Part shown: positions 1 to 8,572 of the stretch, one piece after another
Layout: each line of letters starts with the position of its first letter
Numbering within the stretch: position 1 is the first letter of the stretch
NCBI GenBank assembly: GCA_029433345.1
Contig: JAQTHY010000001.1
Location: forward strand, 1,302,001-1,366,000
DNA length: 64,000 bases
From: Orbaceae bacterium ESL0727
GTDB lineage: Bacteria > Pseudomonadota > Gammaproteobacteria > Enterobacterales > Orbaceae
Direction of reading: 5' to 3'
Position numbers and translations under genes: made by a program
The notes under the pieces: generated by a model
The model's input: only the letters and a program-made list of their open reading frames with translations
Told to the model about the DNA's origin: nothing
The model's database searches: none

Positions 1-125
1 CGATGGAAAAAAAATTTGGTGCCGAAAAGGGGAATAGCCGTTATTTATATAAATTGTTCCCAGAAGGTCCAGCAAAACAGTCAACCAAATTAGCTGGCTT
101 ACCTAAACCAGTTAAGTGCATATAA
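1..125 (+). CDS. tusE: Sulfurtransferase TusE (DsrC family), 3' end only
   Basis: Only the last 41 codons lie in the window; the frame is open at the left edge. The peptide ends in a segment containing FPEGPAKQ and then GLPKPVKCI, the characteristic C-terminal arm of DsrC/TusE proteins. In the family the penultimate Cys receives persulfide sulfur from TusBCD and passes it to MnmA, which thiolates the wobble uridine of some tRNAs in the cytoplasm. That Cys is present. The stop is 19 bases before ftsB, so the two may share a transcript. Identification rests on recall of the E. coli C-terminus, which it matches nearly residue for residue. Confidence 0.9.
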   Translation, partial: MEKKFGAEKGNSRYLYKLFPEGPAKQSTKLAGLPKPVKCI

Positions 126-144
126 AATAAAAGGTAATGATGAG

Positions 145-438
145 ATGATAAGATGGAAATTACCTTTATTATTGCTTGCTGTACTGGCGTATTTACAATA
201 CTCACTTTGGTATGGCAAAAATAATGTCTATGATTATCAGGATAATGTATTACTGCTTGCCAGTTTGCATGATGATAATAATCAACTCAAAGCGCGAAAT
301 GAACAGATGTTTGCCGAAATCGGCGACTTGCAAAAAGGTTTTGAAGCGGTAGAAGAGCGAGCGCGTAGCCATCTAGGTATGGTAAAGCCGAATGAATATT
401 TTTATCGTATTATTACCGATTCTAATTCAGAGCAGTAA
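145..438 (+). CDS. ftsB: Cell division protein FtsB
   Basis: 97 residues, close to the usual size of about 100. One N-terminal membrane segment (about residues 4-22) is followed by a polar periplasmic coiled coil (about 30-70) and a short C-terminal part. This is the bitopic layout of FtsB, which joins FtsL and FtsQ at the divisome and helps activate septal wall synthesis. The start ATG at 145 has AAGG at 131-134. ispD follows after 9 bases, the conserved gammaproteobacterial ftsB-ispD order, which supports the call. Confidence 0.93.
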   Translation: MIRWKLPLLLLAVLAYLQYSLWYGKNNVYDYQDNVLLLASLHDDNNQLKARNEQMFAEIGDLQKGFEAVEERARSHLGMVKPNEYFYRIITDSNSEQ

Positions 439-447
439 AGGTTAAAG

Positions 448-1170
448 TTGAAAGATATCCTGCAAAATACACAAAAAATAGTGGATAAATCCAAAATAGT
501 GGCTATCGTGCCGGCGGCAGGGAATGGATCGCGTATGCATTGTGACATCCCAAAGCAATATTTGAAAATTGAATCAAAGACTATTATAGAATACACACTA
601 CAAAAATTATTAACGCATCCTCAAATCGATCATATTATTGTCGCGATTAATGCGCAGGATGCGATTTTTAATACATTGCCAATTGCGAAAAATCGTCGAA
701 TTACTGTTGTCACTGGTGGTCTTACCCGTGCAGATTCAGTGCTTGCAGGGTTACAACAGGTTGATGACAATGATTGGGCATTAGTCCATGATGCTGCGCG
801 GCCTTGTGTGCAGCAAACTGATATAACGGCTTTGATTACAGCTGTTTTGTCAACACAACAAGGTGGTATTTTGGCGACGAAGGTTAGTGATACGATAAAA
901 CGTGCGTATCCACATGATGCGTGTATTGAATGTTCTGAAGATCGCACTTATTTATGGGCAGCGGCAACGCCACAGCTTTTTAACGCTGGTCAACTAAAGC
1001 GCTGTTTATTGAGTGCCGCGCAAAATGGGATAACGGTTACCGATGAAGCTTCGGCGATTGAGTATGGTGGTGGGCATCCATTATTAGTCGAATGTCGACG
1101 CGATAATATTAAAATTACAAAACCTGAGGATTTGGCGTTAGCCACTTTTTATTTAAAAACGGTTAGTTAA
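448..1170 (+). CDS. ispD: 2-C-methyl-D-erythritol 4-phosphate cytidylyltransferase
   Basis: IspD makes CDP-methylerythritol from MEP and CTP in the non-mevalonate isoprenoid pathway. The nucleotide-binding motif VPAAGNGSRM is at residues 21-30, PKQY at 35-38, the ADSVLAGL stretch near 95-102 and HDAARP at 114-119; DNIKITKPEDL near the C-terminus is also typical. The start is a TTG at 448, chosen because AAAGG at 437-441 lies six bases upstream. A GTG at 481 would give a length closer to E. coli but has no ribosome binding site. It lies 9 bases after ftsB and probably shares its transcript. Confidence 0.94.
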   Translation: MKDILQNTQKIVDKSKIVAIVPAAGNGSRMHCDIPKQYLKIESKTIIEYTLQKLLTHPQIDHIIVAINAQDAIFNTLPIAKNRRITVVTGGLTRADSVLAGLQQVDDNDWALVHDAARPCVQQTDITALITAVLSTQQGGILATKVSDTIKRAYPHDACIECSEDRTYLWAAATPQLFNAGQLKRCLLSAAQNGITVTDEASAIEYGGGHPLLVECRRDNIKITKPEDLALATFYLKTVS

Positions 1171-1210
1171 AAACAATTAGTTAAAAACGTTTAGTTAAAA
1201 TTTTTTAATG
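1156..1210. repeat. Degenerate local repeat at the ispD 3' end
   Basis: Three consecutive units of about 14-15 bases share the pattern AAAACNNTTAGTT. The first lies in the last codons of ispD and the others run into the spacer. The rest of the spacer before ispF (to 1445) is AT-rich with no further gene visible. The same kind of duplication recurs in many other spacers of this window. Confidence 0.55.
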
Positions 1211-1445
1211 CAAATTTTTCTTAAAAAGCTTTTTATTTGAAAGCGTTTTCTTTTAAAGAAGGCTTTAGTCAGCCGCGATAATTTAACTAAATTATTTTTT
1301 ATGAAAAGTTTGCTTTAACAAGCTGATCTTTTAACCGCATGGTTTTGTTAACAAGTTTTTATCTGGCAAGAATTTTCGTTTAATCGATAGGTTTGTCATT
1401 AACAACCATCAAATAAGTTTTTACACGTTAATAGGTAGTAAACAT

Positions 1446-1922
1446 ATGAGAATAGGGCACGGCTTTGATGTGCATAAATTTGGTGGTGAAGGCCCCATTA
1501 CCCTTGCTGGGGTAAAAATTCCTTACCAATATGGACTGATTGCACATTCTGATGGTGATGTTGTTTTACATGCCATTACTGATGCATTAATTGGTGCATT
1601 AGCATTAGGGGATATTGGCCAATTATTTCCTGATACCGATCCTAAATATAAAAATATCGATAGTCGATTGTTGTTAAAAGAGGTCTATAAAATGATCCAA
1701 GCAAAAGGTTATCAATTGCTTAATCTAGACACAACGATTATTGCCCAAGAACCCAAAATGGCGCCGCATATTGCGCAAATGCGCGTCAATATTGCAGAAG
1801 ATTTAGGTGTTCATTTTGATCAAATTAGTGTGAAAGCGACCACGACTGAACACTTAGGATTTACAGGCCGTAAAGAAGGCATTGCCTGTGAATCTGTTGT
1901 TTTATTAAAAAAATTGCTATAA
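1446..1922 (+). CDS. ispF: 2-C-methyl-D-erythritol 2,4-cyclodiphosphate synthase
   Basis: 158 residues, the standard IspF length. It cyclises CDP-ME 2-phosphate and releases CMP, two steps after IspD. The metal ligands D8 and H10 (in GFDVH) and H42 (in SDGDVVLH) are at the same positions as in E. coli; the [16 protein letters not shown] segment near the C-terminus is also typical. IspF is trimeric and cytoplasmic. Unlike the tight E. coli ispD-ispF pair, 275 bases of AT-rich spacer separate the genes here, so ispF may have its own promoter. pcm follows after 26 bases. Confidence 0.96.
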   Translation: MRIGHGFDVHKFGGEGPITLAGVKIPYQYGLIAHSDGDVVLHAITDALIGALALGDIGQLFPDTDPKYKNIDSRLLLKEVYKMIQAKGYQLLNLDTTIIAQEPKMAPHIAQMRVNIAEDLGVHFDQISVKATTTEHLGFTGRKEGIACESVVLLKKLL

Positions 1923-1948
1923 ATTCATAATAGGGTAGATTAACTCAT

Positions 1949-2578
1949 ATGCAAAGTATAAGAATGCAATCTTTAATCAAATTATTGCGTCAGAAAGGGA
2001 TCCAAGATGAGCGAGTGTTAATGGCTATTGCATCTATCCCTCGTGAACATTTTGTTGATGAAGCGCTTTCTCACCAAGCTTATGATAATCGCTCACTACC
2101 AATTGGTGCGGGTCAAACTATTTCTCAGCCTTATATTGTTGCGCAAATGACAGAATTATTGCAACTTAAGCCAGAATCGCGTGTACTTGAAATCGGTACC
2201 GGTTCTGGGTATCAAACGGCCATCTTGGCTAAATTAGTTGATCATGTCTGTTCGATTGAACGAATCAAAAGTCTGCAATGGAACACGAAGCGCCGCTTAA
2301 AACAACTGGATATCCATAATATTTCAACCCGGCATGGCAATGGCTGGTTAGGTTGGCCGGAACGTGCTCCCTTTGATGGCATTATTGTGACAGCTGCCGC
2401 CACCGAAGTACCTAAAAAATTATTGGCTCAATTAGCCGATAAAGGGCGTTTAGTCATTCCGGTTGGGACAGAAAATAAGCAAGTTTTACAACTAATTGAG
2501 CGAGAAGGTGATCGCTTTAAGGCACAAAATATTGATGAAGTAAAATTTGTGCCTTTAGTCAAAGGTGATATCGCCTAG
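1949..2578 (+). CDS. pcm: Protein-L-isoaspartate O-methyltransferase
   Basis: 209 residues, usual family length. Pcm uses S-adenosylmethionine to methylate L-isoaspartyl residues in damaged proteins and start their repair. The SAM-binding motif [16 protein letters not shown] is near residue 80, and IPREHFVD and [13 protein letters not shown] upstream are family signatures. In E. coli, truD and surE lie between ispF and pcm. Here both are absent from that slot, and the only surE-like gene in the window is an exported version at 51.4-52.4 kb. Confidence 0.95.
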   Translation: MQSIRMQSLIKLLRQKGIQDERVLMAIASIPREHFVDEALSHQAYDNRSLPIGAGQTISQPYIVAQMTELLQLKPESRVLEIGTGSGYQTAILAKLVDHVCSIERIKSLQWNTKRRLKQLDIHNISTRHGNGWLGWPERAPFDGIIVTAAATEVPKKLLAQLADKGRLVIPVGTENKQVLQLIEREGDRFKAQNIDEVKFVPLVKGDIA

Positions 2579-2629
2579 CGTTACCTTGCTATTTTAGATC
2601 AAACCCACCTATTTTTCGCTATTTTACCG

Positions 2630-2810
2630 CGCTTGTCTTTACGCACGTGTTTTTGTAGAGATAGCTTTTATAGAAATAGTTTTTACAGACTTATTTTTAT
2701 AAAACTTGTTGTTATAAAATCTGTTGTTATGGGACTGATCTTTTCGGTGCTTATCTTTACAGAACTTGTTTCTACAGAACGTCCTTGACAGAATCTGTTT
2801 TGCAACGATT
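2630..2810. repeat. Degenerate tandem-like repeats in the pcm-lysR spacer
   Basis: About ten loosely similar units of 14-17 bases, built around TTTNTAGAANTNGTT and ACAGAACTTGTT, fill the spacer between the convergent pcm and lysR genes. No unit is exact and there is no open frame of note. Read by eye only; the period is approximate. Confidence 0.5.
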
Positions 2811-2839
2811 TATTTTTAAGGAAAATGAATAGTCGACGT

Positions 2840-3727
2840 TCATTCTTTAAAAATATTATTTTTTATGTATTGATAAAATGTTTCTGCTTGGGGCGATAAT
2901 TTGCGTTCTTTATGTTTTATTAAATGAATGGAACGTTCTAAGGTGATATCTTGAATACTTTTGATACGAATATCGTGGTGTTGAAATTGTGATAAAGCCA
3001 GAGCAGGAACTAAACTAATGCCATAATTAGTGGCAATAAGTCCCATCATAGTCGTCAATTGACTCACTTCCAAAATATACTGAATCTTAAAAAGATCCAC
3101 TAATCTATCAGCATGAAGTCTAATGCTTGTGCCTTGAGTAAAACCAATCATATCGTAACAGATCAAATCACTCAGTTCGACGACATCCTTATTGGCTAAG
3201 GGGTGTTCTCGATGACAAACAAGGTAAAACTTATCCGAAAAAAGGAATTCTGACGAAAGTTCTGTCATGGCAGGCGTACTTGTCGTCAATGCCAATTCGG
3301 CATGACCCGCAAGGAGCATTTGTAAACAGAGATCACCTTGTAGATCGAGCAGTTCTATCGCGATTTTCGGATAATTATGATGAAAATTCGATAATAATTG
3401 TGATAACCACTGTACCACAATAGAGGGAATAGCCGCTAAAGTAAATTTAATTTGCCGATCAGTGGAATGCGTTTTTATTGCTGAAATTGTACGATCGTAC
3501 GAGGTTAATAAGTCGCGGGCTAATTTGATAAAGTGAATGCCATTTTCATTGAGTTGAACTTTACGAGTATCGCGATCAAATAAGCGATAACCCATCTCCT
3601 GCTCCAAATTAGATATCAATGCACTAAAAGCAGGTTGCGATAAATGAACTTTTTGTGCAGCACGCGTAAAATTATCTTCTTCTACTAATGCTAGAAAAGC
3701 TTTTATTTGCTTTATGGATATATTCAT
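2840..3727 (-). CDS. LysR family transcriptional regulator
   Basis: 295 residues with the LysR layout. The N-terminal winged helix-turn-helix (about residues 1-60) includes FLALVEEDNFTRAAQKVHLSQPAFSALISNLE, and a periplasmic-binding-like effector domain spans about 90-290. It is divergent from the CitMHS-atuA-ato unit, with a dyad operator in the 222-base gap, so it is most likely the local activator of that unit and responds to its substrate or an intermediate. The effector cannot be read from the sequence. Ordinary local codon use and no sign of damage. Confidence 0.88.
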   Translation of the reverse strand: MNISIKQIKAFLALVEEDNFTRAAQKVHLSQPAFSALISNLEQEMGYRLFDRDTRKVQLNENGIHFIKLARDLLTSYDRTISAIKTHSTDRQIKFTLAAIPSIVVQWLSQLLSNFHHNYPKIAIELLDLQGDLCLQMLLAGHAELALTTSTPAMTELSSEFLFSDKFYLVCHREHPLANKDVVELSDLICYDMIGFTQGTSIRLHADRLVDLFKIQYILEVSQLTTMMGLIATNYGISLVPALALSQFQHHDIRIKSIQDITLERSIHLIKHKERKLSPQAETFYQYIKNNIFKE

Positions 3728-3749
3728 TGCCTATAGCCTTTAGTCAATT

Positions 3750-3788
3750 ATTACCTTTTGGTAATCTAACACACTCATTACCAAAAAT
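3750..3788. promoter_or_regulatory. Likely LysR-type operator
   Basis: A perfect dyad ATTACC-TTTT-GGTAAT at 3750-3765 fits the T-N11-A form of LysR boxes. A second half site, ATTACC followed by AAAAAT, begins at 3777, 27 bases on. A strong recognition site plus a degenerate activation site between regulator and target is the classic LysR arrangement. Binding by the adjacent regulator is inferred. Confidence 0.55.
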
Positions 3789-3949
3789 ACTAGTCAATTT
3801 GCTGCTTGATTAATCCGTTTTTCTTATAAGTTAATTTCAATTATCAATTAGACATTCTGCATGCCTGTGTGACAATGCCAATTGCTGTAATCGGCCAAAA
3901 TTTAGTTCTAGCTAAATTTCGGGTCAATCCATAATAAAAAGGAGACGTT

Positions 3950-5332
3950 ATGCTTGCGTTAATAGGTATTTTTACTATTGCTATATTGCTGTTTTGCATT
4001 ATGAGTAAGCGGCTATCGCCTATAGTTGCTTTGATTGTTATTCCTGTTCTTGGCGCGATTGTTGCGCTTTATGTTTTACCTTTTTTCCAAGCGGGTGGCG
4101 ATATTGCCGCATTACCGCATTACACTTTCATCCCTAAAATGGTTACCACAGGTATTGCGAAACTCGCGCCTATGGCGGCTATGTTTGTCTTTGCTATCAT
4201 CTTTTTTGGTGTAGTTAGCGACGCGGGTATGTTCGATCCGATTATCGCTAAAATCTTAAAAGTAGTGGGAACGAATCCTAAAAGAATCATTATTGGTACA
4301 GGTGTTTTGGCACTGATAGCTCATCTTGATGGCAATGGTGCAGTCACTTTTTTAATCACTATTCCGGCGATGTTGCCGTTATACGATAAATTAGGTATCG
4401 ATAAAAGAATCTTAGCCGGTATTACCGCATTAAGTGCGGGTGTGAACTTTTTACCGTGGACTGGACCGACTATCCGTGCCGCATCAGCGTTAGACATTAC
4501 AACCCATGATCTTTTCGTTCCATTACTACCTGCTCAGTTAATTGGCCTCGCTTTTATGGTCTGTATGGGATGGTATTGGGGAAGAAGAGAAGAGCGACGT
4601 CTTGGTTTAGTGGGCTACACACATAAAGAGATCGCTAAAATGAGTCAAACAGGTGGCGAAACCGAAGTTGTGAGTCACTATCATACGAAAGAATTAACAG
4701 AAGAAGAGAAAAAGCTCCGTCGTCCACATCTGTTCTGGTTTAATATTATTTTAGTGATTTTAGTCATTACCAGTATGGTTGCCACTAAAATTTCGCCAGT
4801 CTTCTCTTTCATGGTGGCGTGCTGCCTTGCGTTAACCATGAATTATCGTAAACCTGCAGAACAAGCTGCTCGTATTAATGCGCATGCAAAAGGTGCATTA
4901 ATGATGGCAAGTATTCTATTTGCTGCCGGTGTATTTACAGGCATCATGAGCGAATCAGGTATGATTAAGGCAATGGCTTCATCAGCGGGTGCTTTTGTTC
5001 CTGAAAGTTTGTCATCACATATTCCATTCATTGTTAGCCTAGTGGCGATGCCATTAAGTCTTATTTTCGATCCCGATTCGTACTATTTCGGCATCATGCC
5101 GGTTATTGCGAATTTAGGTGGTTTCCCGCCGGTTGAGGTTGCACAAGCTTCATTATTAGGGCAAATGACGACCGGATTCCCAGTGAGTCCACTCACACCA
5201 GCAACATTCTTACTTTGCAGTCTATCAGGGATAGATCTCGCCGATCATCAAAAATTTAGTATTCCCGTACTGTGGCTTGCGTCTGTTGTGATGGCAATTG
5301 GCGCAATAGTGACAGGTGTTTTTCCATTATAA
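3950..5332 (+). CDS. CitMHS family tricarboxylate/proton or metal-citrate symporter
   Basis: 460 residues, strongly hydrophobic with about 11-12 membrane segments. The LIAHLDGNGAVTF and NFLPWTGPT segments are hallmarks of the CitMHS family, which imports citrate or metal-citrate complexes with protons. A good Shine-Dalgarno (AAAGGAG) precedes the ATG. It is first in the unit downstream of the divergent LysR gene. Because the following genes are AtuA-like and ato genes rather than citrate lyase, the true substrate may be another di- or tricarboxylate. The citrate fermentation locus at 36-47 kb has its own, unrelated transporter. Confidence 0.85.
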   Translation: MLALIGIFTIAILLFCIMSKRLSPIVALIVIPVLGAIVALYVLPFFQAGGDIAALPHYTFIPKMVTTGIAKLAPMAAMFVFAIIFFGVVSDAGMFDPIIAKILKVVGTNPKRIIIGTGVLALIAHLDGNGAVTFLITIPAMLPLYDKLGIDKRILAGITALSAGVNFLPWTGPTIRAASALDITTHDLFVPLLPAQLIGLAFMVCMGWYWGRREERRLGLVGYTHKEIAKMSQTGGETEVVSHYHTKELTEEEKKLRRPHLFWFNIILVILVITSMVATKISPVFSFMVACCLALTMNYRKPAEQAARINAHAKGALMMASILFAAGVFTGIMSESGMIKAMASSAGAFVPESLSSHIPFIVSLVAMPLSLIFDPDSYYFGIMPVIANLGGFPPVEVAQASLLGQMTTGFPVSPLTPATFLLCSLSGIDLADHQKFSIPVLWLASVVMAIGAIVTGVFPL

Positions 5333-5421
5333 CGGTTTTGGTTTTTACACAGCCACCAACAAGCGTTGGTGGGATAACCATCTTGAATGGTCATATAGAT
5401 AAAAGATAAGAGGTAGTCATA

Positions 5422-6759
5422 ATGAAAAAGATCCGAATTGGTTCTGGTGCAGGTTATGCAGGTGATCGTATTGAGCCTGCTGTGGAACTTGTCAAAAAAG
5501 GCAATATTCAATATTTAGTGTTTGAATGTCTTGCTGAACGCACGATAGCGATTGGCCAACGACAAAAAAAACATGATCCCGAAACAGGTTATAACGAGCT
5601 TTTAGCGGCTCGTATGCGCGCAGTATTACCAACATGTTTAGAAAAAGGCATCAAGATTGTCACTAATATGGGATCAGCGAATCCACGTGCTGCTGCCAAA
5701 GTGACAGCAGAAATTGCCAAATCATTAGGTGCTAAAAACTTAAAAATTGCCATTGTTGAAGGTGATGATGTTTATGATGCCGTTATCAAACAAGATTTAT
5801 TGCTTGATGAGCAGAAGAAAACCATTTCTCAATGTGGTAAAAAAATTATCTCCGCCAATGCCTATATCGGCGCACAACCTTTAGTTGAAGCATTAAATAA
5901 TGGTGCAGATATTGTGATTGCTGGACGTGTCGCCGATCCTTCACTCTTCCTATCAATTATGCGTCATGAATTTAATTGGAGTGAAACAGATTGGGAACAT
6001 TTAGGTAAAGGCACCATTATTGGCCATTTGCTTGAATGTGCGGGTCAAATTACCGGTGGTTATTTTGCCGACCCAGGCTTTAAAGATGTGCCTAATCTCG
6101 ATAAGTTAGGTTTCCCGATTGCCGAAATTAGCGAAAATGGCGATGCCGTTATCACCAAAGTGGAAGGATCAGGTGGGGTTGTCAATCTAGATACCTGTAA
6201 AGAACAGATGCTTTACGAAATTCACCGTCCAGATGACTATAAAACACCCGATGTGATTGCCGATTTTACCCATGTCACTTTCACGCAAATCGCTAAAGAT
6301 CAAGTCGCTGTGTCAGGCGGAACAGGTCATCCTCGTCCAGAAACGTTAAAAGTATCTGTAGGCTATGAAGATGGCTTTATTGGCGAAGGCGAAATGTCTT
6401 ATGCCGGACCAGGCGCAGTAACACGTGGCAGATTAGCATTAGATATTGTCAAAGGTCGATTGGCGGTGATGAATATTCATCCTGAAGAAATTCGTTATGA
6501 CCTTATTGGTATTAACTCATTACATGGCGATAAATTATCTCAACATAGCCAACCTTATGAAGTCCGTGCTCGTGTTGCCGCTCGCTTTGCAACCAAAGCA
6601 CAAGCCGCAGCGATTGGTAATGAAGTCGAAACACTATATACCAATGGGCCAACCGGCGGTGGCGGCGCGATGAAATCGGTCAAAGAGATTGTGGCGATGG
6701 ATTCGACTTATATTCCCCGTTCTCTTATCACAACAACTATTAATTATGTAGAGGTTTAA
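5422..6759 (+). CDS. AtuA family protein (acyclic terpene utilisation, DUF1446)
   Basis: 445 residues. The family is recognised from the N-terminal IRIGSGAGYAGDRIEPA, the ECLAERTIA segment, TNMGSANPRAAA, VIAGRVADPSLF and GHLLECAGQITGGYFAD. AtuA is required for citronellol/acyclic terpene catabolism in Pseudomonas, but the chemistry of the family is, to my knowledge, not settled. Many homologues carry an extra C-terminal ferredoxin-fold domain; here that domain is the next gene, two bases downstream. Position between an organic-acid importer and acetoacetate genes suggests it acts on an acyl or hydroxy-acid intermediate. A specific reaction cannot be given. Confidence 0.82.
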   Translation: MKKIRIGSGAGYAGDRIEPAVELVKKGNIQYLVFECLAERTIAIGQRQKKHDPETGYNELLAARMRAVLPTCLEKGIKIVTNMGSANPRAAAKVTAEIAKSLGAKNLKIAIVEGDDVYDAVIKQDLLLDEQKKTISQCGKKIISANAYIGAQPLVEALNNGADIVIAGRVADPSLFLSIMRHEFNWSETDWEHLGKGTIIGHLLECAGQITGGYFADPGFKDVPNLDKLGFPIAEISENGDAVITKVEGSGGVVNLDTCKEQMLYEIHRPDDYKTPDVIADFTHVTFTQIAKDQVAVSGGTGHPRPETLKVSVGYEDGFIGEGEMSYAGPGAVTRGRLALDIVKGRLAVMNIHPEEIRYDLIGINSLHGDKLSQHSQPYEVRARVAARFATKAQAAAIGNEVETLYTNGPTGGGGAMKSVKEIVAMDSTYIPRSLITTTINYVEV

Positions 6760-6761
6760 TC

Positions 6762-7061
6762 ATGAAACTTCGTGAAATTGCACATTCTCGTACTGGTGAT
6801 AAAGGCAATATCTCCAATATATCTGTCATTGCCTACGACCCAAATGATTATGAAAAAATCAAAGCAGCCGTGACAGCTGAAAAAGTCAAAGCATTTTTCT
6901 CTGACATCGTAAAAGGCGACGTTGTTCGTTATGAACTCCCTAATGTTGGTGCACTTAACTTTGTCATGTATGGCGCTCTTGGTGGCGGTGTAACACGTAC
7001 CTTAGCGTTAGATATCCATGGTAAAGGATTGAGTGCTGCATTATTAGAGATGGACATATAA
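6762..7061 (+). CDS. AtuA-like C-terminal ferredoxin-fold protein
   Basis: 99 residues. The start [26 protein letters not shown] is the motif of the small domain usually found at the C-terminus of AtuA/DUF1446 proteins or encoded separately beside them. The gene begins two bases after the AtuA stop, so the two are translationally coupled and probably form one complex. No cofactor-binding cysteines are present, so ferredoxin-fold refers to shape and not to an iron-sulfur cluster. Function unknown beyond partnership with AtuA. Confidence 0.8.
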   Translation: MKLREIAHSRTGDKGNISNISVIAYDPNDYEKIKAAVTAEKVKAFFSDIVKGDVVRYELPNVGALNFVMYGALGGGVTRTLALDIHGKGLSAALLEMDI

Positions 7062-7114
7062 CAGATCAATAGATTATTTACACAATTGTGTTGGCAGATT
7101 GGCAAGTGAGCTTA

Positions 7115-7146
7115 TCTGGATAGGTTTCTCAGATTATCTATCCAGA
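7115..7146 (+). promoter_or_regulatory. Intercistronic hairpin between atuA genes and atoD
   Basis: TCTGGATAG (7115-7123) and CTATCCAGA (7138-7146) form a perfect 9 bp stem with a 14-base loop in the 142-base gap before atoD. There is no T-run, so it is more likely an mRNA processing or stability element, or a partial attenuator, than a full terminator. It splits the unit into a transporter/AtuA half and an ato half. Confidence 0.45.
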
Positions 7147-7203
7147 CAAAGTGAGGCATGGTGTTGCCTATTTCGCCAACACTCACTGGCAATGGAGAAA
7201 ACA

Positions 7204-7854
7204 ATGAAAAAAAAATTAGCATTACACGATGTCAGCCGGTATTTGCATGATGATATGACCATCATGTTCGGTGGTTTTATGGGATGTGGTACACCGGTCA
7301 AATTGGTACAAGCCATATTAGATTCTGGGATTAAAAACATTACCTTGATTGGTAATGATACCGCGTTTGTTAATACGGGAATAGGGCCGTTAGCAGGCGC
7401 TGGACGCGTTAAAAAAGTGATCGCTTCACATATTGGTAATAATCCTGAAACAGGTAAAAAAATGATCGCCGGCGAATTAGCTGTTGAGCTCGTACCGCAA
7501 GGGACATTAGCTGAACGTATTCGTGCTGGGGGAGCTGGGCTAGGTGGATTTTTAACACCAACAGGTATGGGAACCGTTGTTGAAGAAGGTAAACAGAAAA
7601 TTACGGTTGATGGTGTCGATTATTTACTCGAACTACCGTTAAAGGCCGATTTAGCGATTATTCAAGGTCATAAAGTGGATAAATTGGGTAATGTGGTTTA
7701 TGCCTTATCAGCACAAAACTTCAATCCATTAATGGCATTGGCGGCGACCACCGTAATTGTTGAGGCAGACGAAGTTGTCGAAGTCGGTGAATTATCACCT
7801 GATGAAGTGGTTACACCAGCCGCACTTGTTGATTACATTGTTTATCCAGAATAA
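7204..7854 (+). CDS. atoD: Acetate CoA-transferase / acetoacetyl-CoA transferase subunit alpha
   Basis: 216 residues. It is very close to E. coli AtoD along its length: [42 protein letters not shown] and [16 protein letters not shown]. With AtoA it moves CoA from acetyl-CoA to acetoacetate or other short acids. The start at 7204 is chosen because GGAG at 7194-7197 lies at good spacing and the protein then matches E. coli. An in-frame extension to 7099 has no support. Thirteen bases separate it from atoA. Confidence 0.94.
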   Translation: MKKKLALHDVSRYLHDDMTIMFGGFMGCGTPVKLVQAILDSGIKNITLIGNDTAFVNTGIGPLAGAGRVKKVIASHIGNNPETGKKMIAGELAVELVPQGTLAERIRAGGAGLGGFLTPTGMGTVVEEGKQKITVDGVDYLLELPLKADLAIIQGHKVDKLGNVVYALSAQNFNPLMALAATTVIVEADEVVEVGELSPDEVVTPAALVDYIVYPE

Positions 7855-7867
7855 GCCTGAGGTCATT

Positions 7868-8569
7868 ATGAATACCGTTACCACAACTAATACTACTAAT
7901 ACAATGAGTACCAAAGAATTGATTGCCCGCCGCATTGCGATGGAACTGAATGATGGTGATATCGTGAATTTAGGCATTGGTTTACCTACACAAGTTGCCA
8001 ACTATATCCCTGACAACGTCCATATCACCTTGCAATCTGAAAACGGATTTTTAGGGTTAACTGCACTGGATCCGAATAATACCGATCCTAATTTAGTCAA
8101 TGCCGGTGGTTTACCGTGTGGTATTGCCAAAGGTGGCTGCACATTTGATAGCGCGTTCTCGTTCGCACTGATTCGTGGTGGACATGTTGACGCCTGTATT
8201 TTAGGTGGTCTTGAAGTTGACCAACAAGCCAATCTCGCTAACTGGATGGTGCCGGGCAAAATGGTACCGGGAATGGGTGGCGCAATGGACTTAGTGACAG
8301 GCGCACGTAATGTAATCATTGGTATGGAACATTGTGCCAAAACCGGTAAATCAAAAATCCTCAAAGAGTGTACGTTACCGTTAACCGCTAAAGGTAAAGT
8401 CAACATGATTGTGACTGAACTGGCTGTTTTTGTTTTCGAAAACGGACAATTAGTCCTAAAAGAGCATGCCCCTGGTGTCGATTTAGCAACGATTAAAGCA
8501 AAAACTGAAGCAGATTTTATCGTCGCTAACGACTTTAAAGAGATGGCCATCAGTCAAAATAGGACGTAG
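7868..8569 (+). CDS. atoA: Acetate CoA-transferase / acetoacetyl-CoA transferase subunit beta
   Basis: 233 residues. The catalytic glutamate of class I CoA-transferases lies in the SENGFLGL motif, and GDIVNLGIGLPTQVANY and ANWMVPGKMVPGMGGAMDL are also family-specific. It pairs with AtoD as the heteromeric enzyme. The start at 7868 has TGAGG five bases upstream. It adds a Thr/Asn-rich tail (NTVTTTNTTNT) absent from E. coli AtoA; an internal ATG at 7904 would remove it but lacks a ribosome binding site. atoE starts four bases after the stop. Confidence 0.94.
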   Translation: MNTVTTTNTTNTMSTKELIARRIAMELNDGDIVNLGIGLPTQVANYIPDNVHITLQSENGFLGLTALDPNNTDPNLVNAGGLPCGIAKGGCTFDSAFSFALIRGGHVDACILGGLEVDQQANLANWMVPGKMVPGMGGAMDLVTGARNVIIGMEHCAKTGKSKILKECTLPLTAKGKVNMIVTELAVFVFENGQLVLKEHAPGVDLATIKAKTEADFIVANDFKEMAISQNRT

Positions 8570-8572
8570 CCT

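Noticed and set aside
7099-7203. Longer AtoD starting at 7099
   Set aside because: It would swallow the hairpin region. The added 35 residues have no counterpart in AtoD, and 7204 has a well-placed GGAG.
8002-8550. Long minus-strand open frame of 182 codons
   Set aside because: It lies wholly inside atoA on the opposite strand, has no ribosome site and no recognisable protein features. A shadow of strong codon bias.
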